DNA from: Pseudomonas sp. 2FG
GTDB lineage: Bacteria > Pseudomonadota > Gammaproteobacteria > Pseudomonadales > Pseudomonadaceae
Assembly: GCF_005502935.1 (NCBI RefSeq)
Contig: NZ_SCMP01000022.1
Coordinates: 1-49,534 of the forward strand
Length of the DNA: 49,534 nt
Direction of reading: 5' to 3'
Shown: one piece after another, positions 1-6,502 of the stretch
Numbering within the stretch: the first letter of the stretch is position 1
How the letters are laid out: each line of letters starts with the position of its first letter
Program-made: the position numbers and the translations under genes
Notes under the pieces: generated by a model
Database searches by the model: none
What the model saw: the letters and a program-made list of their open reading frames with translations, nothing else
What the model was told of the DNA's origin: nothing

Positions 1-115
1 ACTCACATATCCCCAAAGAACGCCCACTGCCGCATGCGCTCCCAGCTTCTTAAAAAAGTGCTGTGAGCCTTGATGGCGGGAGTGGTTTTGGGGTTTTTCT
101 ACAGTCTCGTTAGGC
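1..115 (+). other. partial attC-like recombination site (left edge)
   Basis: This stretch ends in the integron core sequence GTTAGGC at 109-115, six bases before the ATG of the next gene, as expected for the right end of an attC site. A G+T-rich arm (75-104) is imperfectly complementary to a C-rich stretch at about 11-33, suggesting a folded site of roughly 110 bp. The left core lies outside the window. Bases 75-115 recur at 2760-2800 with about three mismatches, again ending in GTTAGGC. Reading it as an attC is an inference from the core and the repeat; it could instead be the end of another mobile element beside a core site. Confidence 0.6.
75..115 (+). repeat. 41-bp direct repeat, copy 1 (copy 2 at 2760-2800)
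   Basis: The block GGCGGGAGTGG..CTACAG..GTTAGGC occurs here and at 2760-2800 in the same orientation, matching at about 38 of 41 positions by eye. Weaker similarity continues leftward through an A-run (about 52-57 here, 2736-2743 in the other copy). Both copies end exactly at an integron core site, so the repeat is most likely the conserved right arm of one attC type. Confidence 0.8.
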
Positions 116-120
116 CCGCA

Positions 121-627
121 ATGAAGACAATAATCTCCGCACTTTCGATCATAGTAATCATAAGTTTTCAACCGATTTATGCGAGCGCATTAAATAAAGA
201 AGAAAAAGAAGAGTTCTCAAAAGTAGCCTGTGGCCCAGCTTGGAGAACATTTCTCCCAGACAACGAAGCATTTACAGCGGAAAATATAGAGCTTGCGGAG
301 CTACAACATTACAACCCTGAAGATCAATGCTCACAGAACATCCCAGAGGCCGACTTCGATAATCTTTATAACTCTGTAAAGAGCGCCGCAGTCAACTCCT
401 TCAAGGGCAGCCCATCCTCCTTTGAGGTTATGGTTAGATTCAAATTAACAACCTCGCAGCCTTCTAGTGTGGAGATGCAAGTAAGGGGCGACATAGAGTC
501 GGATTATAAACAACTTAAAAGTTTCAAATCCGCACTAGAAAAAATAGATAACATTCATTCATCATCAGGCATTGCCTATGCGGTGTTCCATTACAAGATA
601 AAACCGGCCTCTACTACCAAGCAATGA
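121..627 (+). CDS. secreted hypothetical protein (integron cassette)
   Basis: A 168-residue protein of no recognised family. Residues 1 to about 23 form a classic Sec signal peptide (MK, a hydrophobic run rich in I, S and V, then YASA), so the mature protein should be periplasmic or secreted. The mature part is polar, with two cysteines (in VACGP and DQCSQ) that could form a disulfide. The ATG at 121 is preferred over an in-frame upstream ATG because it begins the signal peptide and lies just after the attC core GTTAGGC, the usual layout of a cassette gene. The stop is followed within six bases by GCCTAAC. The gene is visibly AT-richer than the surrounding chromosome, consistent with cassette acquisition. 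No function can be assigned. Confidence 0.75.
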   Translation: MKTIISALSIIVIISFQPIYASALNKEEKEEFSKVACGPAWRTFLPDNEAFTAENIELAELQHYNPEDQCSQNIPEADFDNLYNSVKSAAVNSFKGSPSSFEVMVRFKLTTSQPSSVEMQVRGDIESDYKQLKSFKSALEKIDNIHSSSGIAYAVFHYKIKPASTTKQ

Positions 628-659
628 GCAGAGCCTAACAAGTGGTATATGGACTCTCC

Positions 660-905
660 CCGCAAGCGGTGAGTAACGCTTTACCAACCCTGTCGTCAGT
701 GCGGTTGCATTCGTATATTCGGCCTGTGTTGGGCGTTTACGCCCTGGCCACTCTGTAGTTCGCGCAGCGGGGGCCAAGCGCTCAATCGATCACAAAGATC
801 AGCATTGTTATCGGCCTTGTTCCGCTGCAGGACTCGCCCGTTCCGACAGTGTCGCTGTTCACCACAACCACCAGAAACCCTCTTCCTGATTACCCTTGCC
901 CGCCA
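660..905 (-). ncRNA. candidate IS-encoded guide (bridge/seek) RNA region
   Basis: This non-coding segment lies between the transposase stop and the IS end. Published work on IS110/IS1111 elements places the target-selecting guide RNA in the long non-coding end, which for the IS1111 type is downstream of the transposase. On the plus strand it contains CAGCATT (800-806), identical to the attC flank at 2021-2027, and next to it TTGTTA (805-810), the complement of TAACAA in the other flank. An RNA read in the transposase direction would carry TAACAATGCTG, which could contact both half-targets. The matches are short and could be chance; the RNA limits are not determined. Confidence 0.35.
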
Positions 906-1952
906 TCAGGCGGGCTGCTTGCTTTGCCAGTTACCACTGAATCTCCGCTCGTGACACCACACCGCCCAGCAGATCCTCACCATTTTGTTTGCCAACGCCA
1001 CGGTGGCCTTGTTATGGCCAATGCGCGCTGCCGTTTGTGTAGCCCAGCGCTGCAATGCGGTCAGCCGCTCTGGCGTTTTAGCCTGACAGCGCTGGGCTGC
1101 CAATAAGGCGGCGCGCGCGCCGTGGATCAGCAAGGTGCGCACATAGGTGTTGCCCTGACGGCTGATGTGCCCCAGCTTGCGACTGTTGCCGCTGCTGTAT
1201 TCGCGCGGGGTCATGCCCAACCAGGCACTCAACTGACGACCACTGGCAAAACGTTCGGGCTGGCCGACGGCTGCCTTCAAGGCACTGGCGGTCAGCAGGC
1301 CGATGCCACTGACTTCATCCAGCTTGTGCACGATCTCGTCGTCGGCATGCCAGCGCTTGAGTTGCTGTTCGCACTCGATCATGCATTGCTCATACAGGTT
1401 GATCTCCGCCAGGACGATATGCAGTTGGCCGCTCAGTGGCGCCACCTCAGGCCGATCGACCAACTCCTGGGCCGCGCGCAGAAATGCAGCAGTCGCTGCC
1501 GGCGCTTCGATACCGGCCTCACGAAGAATGCCGCGGAGCAGGTTGATGCGCTGGGTGCGGCTCTTCTTCCAGGTTTCCCGCAGGCCGTGCAACTGTTGCA
1601 CTTGCTGCTGCTCGTGACTCTTCACCGGCACCGGATGAATGCCCTTGCAGCGCCCCGCTTCGAGGATGGCGTCGCAGTCATTACGGTCGGTCTTGTTACG
1701 CCGCCGGTAGGGCCTTACATAGCGCGCATGCAACAGGATCACTCGATGCCCCAGCGATTGCGCCAGGCGCCCCCAATAGTGGGCGGTGCCGCAGGCTTCC
1801 ATCACCCACTCGACCGGCTCGATCTGCTCCTGTATATATCGCTGGAACGCTTCTCGACTCAGCCGCTTGCGCTGACTCACCTGACCGACATGGACACTCT
1901 CGGCAACTTGGTAAACGGACTTGGCCAAATCAACTGCAATACGCTTGTGCAT
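906..1952 (-). CDS. IS110 family transposase (DEDD, IS1111 subgroup)
   Basis: A 348-residue recombinase of normal length for the family. The N-terminal RuvC-like DEDD domain shows D8 (AVDLAKS), E52 (VMEACG), and D89 and D92 (NKTDRNDCDA). The C-terminal half carries the transposase_20 region (SGIG, followed by a segment with SAWLG, SSGNSRKLG and QGN), which includes the serine-containing part of the active site. The start is placed at the ATG at 1952 (MHKRIAVDLAK), preceded by GGGAG; the open frame extends to 2030, but that would run through the terminal inverted repeat. It acts in the cytoplasm on circular IS DNA and an attC target, probably with a guide RNA from the element. No frameshift is seen. 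Confidence 0.92.
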   Translation of the reverse strand: MHKRIAVDLAKSVYQVAESVHVGQVSQRKRLSREAFQRYIQEQIEPVEWVMEACGTAHYWGRLAQSLGHRVILLHARYVRPYRRRNKTDRNDCDAILEAGRCKGIHPVPVKSHEQQQVQQLHGLRETWKKSRTQRINLLRGILREAGIEAPAATAAFLRAAQELVDRPEVAPLSGQLHIVLAEINLYEQCMIECEQQLKRWHADDEIVHKLDEVSGIGLLTASALKAAVGQPERFASGRQLSAWLGMTPREYSSGNSRKLGHISRQGNTYVRTLLIHGARAALLAAQRCQAKTPERLTALQRWATQTAARIGHNKATVALANKMVRICWAVWCHERRFSGNWQSKQPA

Positions 1953-2109
1953 AGCGACTCTCCCAGCGATCACCACGAACTGTTCGGTTCGCAGAAGTGT
2001 GGTGCAAGGAGAGTCCATTACAGCATTCAAGCCCGCTCGCTTCGCTCACTCGGGACCAGCTAAAGCTGGCCCCTTAACCAAACGTTAGGCACACGAGAGA
2101 AATCATTGT

Positions 2110-2523
2110 ATGGAATGGAATCCTTTAGTCCCTGAGTTGGTCGTGAACAGCTACGAAATCTCAAAGAAATTTTACACAGAGATTTTCGGCTTCAATCTTA
2201 GCTTCGAACGCCTAGAAGATAGATTTGGATATTTTGATTTAAGTGGCGCCCAAATAATGCTTTTGCAAAGCCCAGGCGCTGACATTTATCAAATTAACCG
2301 CACTGGCCCTAACGGGAAAGGTCTTCACTTTCAAATCGAGCTAAATTCAATCTCCGAGTTACTTTCCCGCTTACAGGCTGCATCTATTCCACTGGCGTCG
2401 GAAATAACAGAAGAATGGTATCGTGCGGGCGAGATAGCGCACGGCCAAAGAGAGTTTTTTGTTGCCGACCCTGACGGGTATTTATATCGTTTCTTCGAAT
2501 ATATCGGTGAGCGTGCTGCCTAA
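2110..2523 (+). CDS. VOC-fold (glyoxalase/bleomycin-resistance-like) protein, cassette gene
   Basis: A 137-residue single-domain protein of the vicinal oxygen chelate superfamily. It starts with the paired beta-alpha-beta pattern (PELVVNSYEISKKFYTEIFGF) and ends with the family signature REFFVADPDGYLYRFFE, whose final Glu is the usual metal ligand. The middle HFQIEL carries a His in the ligand position of the second module. Members bind small molecules or metal and include fosfomycin and bleomycin resistance proteins, dioxygenases and isomerases; the substrate here is unknown. It starts 20 bases after the core GTTAGGC at 2084-2090, and its TAA stop lies inside the next GCCTAAC core (2518-2524). 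It is AT-richer than the chromosome. Confidence 0.85.
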   Translation: MEWNPLVPELVVNSYEISKKFYTEIFGFNLSFERLEDRFGYFDLSGAQIMLLQSPGADIYQINRTGPNGKGLHFQIELNSISELLSRLQAASIPLASEITEEWYRAGEIAHGQREFFVADPDGYLYRFFEYIGERAA

Positions 2524-2800
2524 CAAGGCGTATATGGGCAATGGAAGCTCTATTGCCTGACGCACAACATCGAAAAACTGGCGACCCAAGGGGCCTGGCA
2601 ATGAATCCAAGCCCCCGCACACAGACACTCTTGATGCCCCTGAGGCGCTTAATATGCAGCCGATGGTTTCAGGGTGGTCTTCCAACACACCAATCCCGAA
2701 ACACCCCGGCCACGACCACGCATTTCAACAACACGAAAAAAAACGTTGTGGAAATAAACGGCGGGAGTGGTTTTGGGGGTTTTCTACAGATTCGTTAGGC
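2518..2800 (+). other. atypical long or composite attC region
   Basis: A left core GCCTAAC (2518-2524) overlaps the VOC stop and a right core GTTAGGC lies at 2794-2800, but 283 bp is longer than usual for one attC and the outer arms do not pair. The right 121 bp (from TTCCAAC at 2680-2686) can fold on its own. ACAACACG before an A-run pairs roughly with CGTTGT after it, and a C-rich arm (about 2694-2717) pairs with the G+T arm at 2760-2779. It could be a deleted or fused pair of attC sites, or an attC followed by a gene-less cassette. No credible gene lies in 2525-2793. Confidence 0.5.
2760..2800 (+). repeat. 41-bp direct repeat, copy 2 (copy 1 at 75-115)
   Basis: Same orientation as the copy at 75-115 and ending in the same core GTTAGGC. 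The differences are a G for T in the homopolymer step and two changes just before the core. It marks the right arm of the second long attC-like site. Confidence 0.8.
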
Positions 2801-2972
2801 ATCACACGGACGCACCTTGGATCTCCAACGCCACAGGCCAGTCCCTCGTTCTGTACCCTGAGGAGCATCCGGAGGGCGGTTCGACACGTATACCAACGGT
2901 CACTTGCACGGAGCACAATCGAGCCACGAGTGACGCTACTGTCTCCTCGGCATCTGAAAGGAGTACGGAACC
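2801..2972 (+). other. 172-bp untranslated leader of the ABM cassette
   Basis: The cassette beginning at the core 2794-2800 has an unusually long leader before its ATG at 2973. No conserved gene or clear sigma-70 promoter is visible. A good ribosome site (AAAGGAG) ends about 10 bases before the start codon. The leader may carry a cassette-borne promoter, but no -35/-10 pair is convincing. Confidence 0.4.
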
Positions 2973-3275
2973 ATGCTTATCGAACGGTTCAAAATGCAGT
3001 GCAGGCCTGAGAAGGTAGATCAAGCCATTGCAGCGCTCGCGGAGGTCGCCAGAGCGAGCCGCAGACTCGATGGTGTCGTCCACTTCGACATCGGCCGCGA
3101 CATCCTGGATCCAAATACGTTCATCGCCACCGAGGTCTTCTTGGATCGCACCGCCCTGGACCGACAGGAGTCCTTGCCGGAGGTTCATAAAATCATGGGC
3201 CTCTTTCCGGACCTGCTCGCAGGTGAACCTGAGGCGACAATCTTTCACGTCTCCTCTCACGAGCCCGCTGCTTGA
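2973..3275 (+). CDS. ABM-domain (quinol monooxygenase-like) protein, cassette gene
   Basis: A 100-residue protein with the antibiotic biosynthesis monooxygenase fold: an N-terminal strand (MLIERFKMQ), a helix with the KVDQAIAALAEVARAS pattern, GVVHFDIGRDILDPNTF, then ATEVFLDRTALDRQ. Small dimeric proteins of this type oxidise quinols or polyketides without cofactor, or act as heme-degrading enzymes; the substrate here cannot be predicted. The start is fixed by AAAGGAG upstream. The gene is flanked by cores at 2794-2800 and 3302-3308, so it forms a complete cassette. Its base composition is GC-rich, unlike the two preceding cassette genes. Another ABM protein is encoded at 8784-9089. Confidence 0.85.
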   Translation: MLIERFKMQCRPEKVDQAIAALAEVARASRRLDGVVHFDIGRDILDPNTFIATEVFLDRTALDRQESLPEVHKIMGLFPDLLAGEPEATIFHVSSHEPAA

Positions 3276-3301
3276 GCCTGCGCGACCGCGCGGGGGGTGA
3301 T

Positions 3302-3379
3302 GCCTAACCCCTCGCTCGAGAGCCGACCCGCGAGGCAGGGCGTCCTGCCTCGCGGGTCGGCTCAGCTCGAACGTTAGGG
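3302..3379 (+). other. attC site with near-perfect hairpin
   Basis: The left core GCCTAAC (3302-3308) and right core GTTAGGG (3373-3379) frame a 78-bp site. Its centre is a perfect inverted repeat: GAGCCGACCCGCGAGGCAGG, then GCGT, then its complement. The canonical integron attC is a folded single-strand substrate of this size. The right core ends in G instead of C, probably because the following sequence was replaced when the IS remnant came to lie there. Confidence 0.9.
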
Positions 3380-3383
3380 AAAG

Positions 3384-3459
3384 TTGCTTTACCAGTTACC
3401 GCTGAAGCGCCGCTCATGGCACCACACTGCCCAGCAAATCCGCACCATCTTGTTGGTCG
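3384..3459 (-). pseudogene. remnant of an IS1111-type transposase (C-terminus only)
   Basis: Read on the minus strand this encodes NKMVRICWAVWCHERRFSGNW followed by a stop, nearly the same as the C-terminus of the intact transposase at 906-1952. The DNA matches positions about 919-989 at roughly 61 of 71 bases by eye. Everything else of the element is gone. The changes are mostly synonymous, and this copy lacks the last few residues of the intact one, so it derives from a related element rather than from a recent duplication. It lies directly after the right core of one attC and just before another. Confidence 0.85.
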
Positions 3460-3474
3460 CACTCAATCGGCAAG

Positions 3475-3545
3475 CTCTAACGCTAAGGTCTAATCCTTCA
3501 TTGCACCGGACTGCCTTCGGCGTCTGGCAAATTCAATTGTTAGGC
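3475..3545 (+). other. attC site, last of the array
   Basis: A degenerate left core CTCTAAC (3475-3481) and a canonical right core GTTAGGC (3539-3545) enclose a 71-bp site. Its centre can form a hairpin (TTGCACCGGACTGCC, TTCG, then GCGTCTGGCAA). It is the final recognisable attC; no RYYYAAC/GTTRRRY pair is found further right before the chromosomal genes. Confidence 0.75.
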
Positions 3546-3561
3546 ATAGGGAGTCATCACA

Positions 3562-3981
3562 TTGAGCACGCTTCCATCTTCGCTCATTGCCGGCAGCGCG
3601 GCGATCATTCTGCTGCTTGGCCTCGTTCACCTTTTGTACACCTTCTACGGCTCTAAGCTGCTGCCCCGCGATCCTGAGCTACTGGCGCGCATGCAGGAGG
3701 TTTCGCCGGTAATCACCCGCGAAACAACCATGTGGAAGGCCTGGGTCGGCTTCAACGCTAGCCACAGCTACGGTGCCATCCTGTTCGGCGGCGTGTACGG
3801 CTACCTGTCGCTGATGCACGGTGCGTTCTTGTTCCAGTCCATCTTCCTTCTGTCGCTTGGGCTGCTACTGCTCTTGGGCTATGTCTTCTTGGGCAAACGC
3901 TACTGGTTCAGCATTCCGTTTCGCGGCATCCTTTTGGCTACTGCCCTTTATATCCTCGCGCTCCTCAGCAACTGGGCCTGA
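3562..3981 (+). CDS. small four-helix membrane protein, terminal cassette gene
   Basis: A 139-residue integral membrane protein with four hydrophobic segments (about residues 8-25, 64-84, 88-108 and 117-137) and a conserved-looking loop between the first two (MQEVSPVITRETTMWKAW, then NASHSYGAILFG). It resembles a family of small uncharacterised bacterial membrane proteins; function unknown. The start is a TTG at 3562, supported by GGGAG about nine bases upstream, and lies 16 bases after the attC core. There is no attC after its stop, so it is either the last cassette with a lost site or the first chromosomal gene beyond the array. Confidence 0.75.
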   Translation: MSTLPSSLIAGSAAIILLLGLVHLLYTFYGSKLLPRDPELLARMQEVSPVITRETTMWKAWVGFNASHSYGAILFGGVYGYLSLMHGAFLFQSIFLLSLGLLLLLGYVFLGKRYWFSIPFRGILLATALYILALLSNWA

Positions 3982-4201
3982 GCCGTCGTATCGCTGGCGC
4001 GGTCGGCTGAACCCGAGCGTGAAAAAACGTCAGGCTCAGCAAGCAGCTCAGGACGCCAGCTCAAAGCGGCTGCAATGCGCATTGCCAAAAGGGCAAGCGA
4101 CTGCGGCACCGCAAGGTCATCCAGCAGGTTTATTCGGGGTTGCCCGTATTAACCCAGCCGGGGCGGTTACAATGGCCGCCCTCTCCTTCACGGCCCTTGT
4201 C

Positions 4202-4912
4202 ATGACAGACCCCATTCGCCTCTCTAAACGCCTTGTCGAGCTGGTCGGCTGCTCTCGCCGGGAGGCGGAGCTGTACATTGAGGGTGGCTGGGTCACGGTT
4301 GACGGCGAGGTGGTCGAGGAGCCGCAGTTCAAGGTGCAGAAACAGAGGGTCGAGCTACTCCCGGATGCCGTGCTGAGCAAAGCCGAGCCGGTCACCCTGC
4401 TGCTGCATCAGCCACCGGCACCTGACTCCAGTGCGGCCTTGCAGTTGATCAGCCCGGCGACGCTGTCGGTTGATCACCGCTACGGCACCCGCCCACTCAA
4501 GGGCCACTTTGTACGGCTGAGCCCGACCGCGGCATTGCAAGCGGATGCCGGCGGTTTGCTGGTGTTCACCCAGGATTGGCGTGTGCTGCGCAAGCTGACT
4601 GACGATGCGGCCAAACTCGAACAGGAGTACATCGTCGAGGTGGCTGGCGAGATCGCCGAGCACGGGCTCAACCGGCTCAACCACGGCCTGACCTACAAGG
4701 GTTGGGTACTGCCGCCGGTGAAGGCCAGCTGGCAGAACGAAACCCGCCTACGCTTTGCCCTGAAGAATCCGCAACCGGGCCAGATCGCGCGCATGTGCGC
4801 CAGCGTCGGGCTGACGGTCATCAGCATGAAGCGTATCCGCATCGGTGGCGTCTCCATGGGCAAATTGCAGCCAGGACAATGGCGTTATCTGGCGGCGACC
4901 GAGAAGTTCTAA
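4202..4912 (+). CDS. RsuA/RluF-like pseudouridine synthase homologue, catalytic Asp replaced
   Basis: A 236-residue protein. An N-terminal S4 RNA-binding domain (residues about 6-55: RLSKRLVELVGCSRREAELYIEGGWV) is followed by a pseudouridine synthase fold of the RsuA family (SVDHRYGTRP, later QEYIVEVAGE and MCASVGLTVISMKRIRIG). In active enzymes the motif GRLDxDTxGL supplies the catalytic Asp. Here the aligned stretch is ALQADAGGLLVFTQD, with Gln113 at that position. The protein may be a non-catalytic rRNA-binding factor, or may use another residue. The ATG at 4202 is chosen because the S4 domain begins there; the frame is open upstream but not conserved-looking. It is the first clear chromosomal gene after the cassette array. 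Confidence 0.85.
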   Translation: MTDPIRLSKRLVELVGCSRREAELYIEGGWVTVDGEVVEEPQFKVQKQRVELLPDAVLSKAEPVTLLLHQPPAPDSSAALQLISPATLSVDHRYGTRPLKGHFVRLSPTAALQADAGGLLVFTQDWRVLRKLTDDAAKLEQEYIVEVAGEIAEHGLNRLNHGLTYKGWVLPPVKASWQNETRLRFALKNPQPGQIARMCASVGLTVISMKRIRIGGVSMGKLQPGQWRYLAATEKF

Positions 4913-4972
4913 TCCCGCGCTCGCTGACAGCGCTGCGGCGCTGTCTCTTTATGAATTAATCAGGACACCACA

Positions 4973-5434
4973 ATGATCAATAACGATGTATTGCGCAGCG
5001 TGCGCTACATGCTCGACATCAGCGATGCCAAGGTCGTCGAGATCATCAAGCTCGCGGATTACGACGTTCAGCCAAGCGCCGTGAGCGCATTTCTGAAGAA
5101 AGACGAAGAAGAGGGTTATGCCGATTGCAGCGATGAAGTGATGGCGCACTTCCTCGACGGCCTGGTGTTCCATAAGCGTGGCAAGGACGAAAGCCGCCCG
5201 GCGCATCCGATGGAACTGCCGGTCACCAACAACATGGTGCTGAAAAAACTCCGTGTGGCCTTCGAGCTGAAAGAAGACGACATGCACGCCATTCTGCAAG
5301 CCGCTGACTTTCCGGTCTCCAAACCGGAGTTGAGCGCACTATTTCGCAAGTTTGGCCACAGCAACTACCGCACCTGCGGCGATCAGTTGCTGAGAAACTT
5401 CCTCAAGGGCCTGACCCTGCGTATTCGCGGCTAA
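4973..5434 (+). CDS. yehS: YehS-family DUF1456 protein
   Basis: A 153-residue protein made of two tandem DUF1456 repeats. The first covers about residues 1-66 (NNDVLRSVRYMLDISDAKVVEIIKLADYDV, later ADCSDEVMAHFLDGLVFHKRG) and the second about 84-153 (NNMVLKKLRVAFELKEDDMHAILQAADFPV, later YRTCGDQLLRNFLKGLTLRIRG). Length and architecture match E. coli YehS (about 156 residues). The molecular function is unknown; the family is cytoplasmic and widespread in gammaproteobacteria. It starts 60 bases after the pseudouridine-synthase-like gene and may be co-transcribed with it. Confidence 0.9.
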   Translation: MINNDVLRSVRYMLDISDAKVVEIIKLADYDVQPSAVSAFLKKDEEEGYADCSDEVMAHFLDGLVFHKRGKDESRPAHPMELPVTNNMVLKKLRVAFELKEDDMHAILQAADFPVSKPELSALFRKFGHSNYRTCGDQLLRNFLKGLTLRIRG

Positions 5435-5568
5435 GCAACTTGGCCTATGGGGGGACGGCTTGGCCACCACCCCGCGGCGCATGGCCGTGCATTCCCAAGC
5501 GCAATAGTGCCTCCGCGATGCCCTCGCGCCGATTAGGGTATGCCCACCCATCGCTCAGAGGACTCGCC

Positions 5569-6339
5569 ATGCACCCCTACTTCTCCCTGCAAGGCCGCAC
5601 GGCCTTGGTCACCGGCGGTACCCGTGGCATCGGCAAGATGATTGCCAAGGCCTTCGTCGAGGCCGGCGCCAGGGTGTATGTCTGCGCCCGCGACGCCGAG
5701 GCCTGCGCACAGACCGCTGCCGAACTGTCGGCCTTCGGCGAGTGCCGCGGCATTCCGGCCAACTTGATCAGCGAAGAAGCGGTAGAGGCGCTGGCGGCGC
5801 AACTGAGCAGTGAAATCGGCCAGCTGGATATCCTGGTGAACAACGCCGGCACTACCTGGGGCGCACCCCTGGAAAGTTATCCGGTGAAGGGCTGGGAGAA
5901 GGTCATGCAGCTGAACGTCACCTCGGTGTTCAGCTGCATCCAGCACTTGCTGCCGCTGCTGCGCAAGGCCGGCTCGGCGGCGAACCCCGCGCGGATCATC
6001 AATATCGGCTCGGTGGCGGGGATTTCCTCCTTCGGCGAAGACGCCTATGCCTATGGCCCGAGCAAGGCGGCGCTGCACCAGCTGTCGCGGATACTGGCGC
6101 GCGAGCTGGTCAGCCAGCACATCAACGTCAACGTCATCGCCCCCGGGCGCTTCCCGAGCAAGATGACCAGCCATATCGCCAAGGATGCCGAGGCGCTGGC
6201 CGAAGACAGCGCGCTGATCCCGATGAAGCGCTGGGGTCGTGAAGAAGAGATGGCGGCACTGGCCATCAGCCTGGCGAGCACCGCCGGGGCCTACATGACC
6301 GGCACTATCATCCCCATCGACGGCGGCTTCAGCCTCTGA
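5569..6339 (+). CDS. rhlG: RhlG-type NADPH-dependent beta-ketoacyl reductase (SDR)
   Basis: A 256-residue classical short-chain dehydrogenase. It shows the cofactor motif TGGTRGIG (15-22), NNAG, a Ser in INIGSVAG and the catalytic pair Tyr162/Lys166 (YGPSK), and ends with GGFSL. It is very similar to my recollection of P. aeruginosa RhlG from the first residues (MHPYFSL) to the end. RhlG was proposed to supply beta-hydroxyacyl chains for rhamnolipids and is sigma-factor regulated in P. aeruginosa; its physiological role remains debated. No rhamnolipid genes are nearby, so a more general acyl reductase role is likely here. The ATG at 5569 is preferred over the longer open frame because it matches the family start. 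Confidence 0.88.
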   Translation: MHPYFSLQGRTALVTGGTRGIGKMIAKAFVEAGARVYVCARDAEACAQTAAELSAFGECRGIPANLISEEAVEALAAQLSSEIGQLDILVNNAGTTWGAPLESYPVKGWEKVMQLNVTSVFSCIQHLLPLLRKAGSAANPARIINIGSVAGISSFGEDAYAYGPSKAALHQLSRILARELVSQHINVNVIAPGRFPSKMTSHIAKDAEALAEDSALIPMKRWGREEEMAALAISLASTAGAYMTGTIIPIDGGFSL

Positions 6340-6502
6340 GGCGCGCCTGCCGCCTGCCGCTCGCACGGGTCGCGGTGGGCGACAGCCGGTCAGGCCTTGG
6401 GCCCTTGGTCGGCTACCGCTGCTCCGTGCCCCGGCTCTGCTAGCGTTATTGGATGGGGATAACGCGACCTCTCGCGCTAGAAAAGCGAGAAGGAGGTTAG
6501 CA

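Larger units (their letters stand above)
643..2020 (-). mobile_element. IS110-family (IS1111-type) insertion sequence in attC
   Basis: An element of about 1.38 kb with one transposase gene on the minus strand. A perfect 11-bp inverted repeat (ATGGACTCTCC at 649-659, GGAGAGTCCAT at 2008-2018) lies a few bases inside each end; subterminal repeats without target duplication are typical of the IS1111 group. It sits beside the left core of an attC site, as described for the IS1111-attC group that specifically targets cassette recombination sites. About 260 bp of non-coding DNA follow the transposase gene inside the element. The transposase frame is intact, so the element may be active. Confidence 0.85.
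633..2090 (+). other. attC site split by an insertion sequence
   Basis: The left core GCCTAAC (633-639) follows the secreted-protein gene. The matching right part runs from about 2021 through two short hairpins (around 2031-2054 and 2055-2073) to GTTAGGC at 2084-2090. Removing the insertion element between about 643 and 2020 rejoins GCCTAACAAG with CAGCATTCAAG, which resembles the beginning of a standard attC of about 80 bp. The site therefore belongs to the cassette carrying the gene at 121-627. The exact junctions are uncertain by a few bases because this IS family makes no target duplication. Confidence 0.75.

Noticed and set aside
1122..2063. 313-codon plus-strand open frame opposite the transposase
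   Set aside because: Shadow of the intact DEDD transposase.
2482..2688. short minus-strand frames in the long attC region
   Set aside because: No ribosome site or conserved pattern; the DNA is better explained as attC structure.
4140..4185. possible promoter TTGCCC...TTACAAT before the pseudouridine-synthase-like gene
   Set aside because: The spacing between the hexamers is about 21 bases, too long for a sigma-70 promoter.
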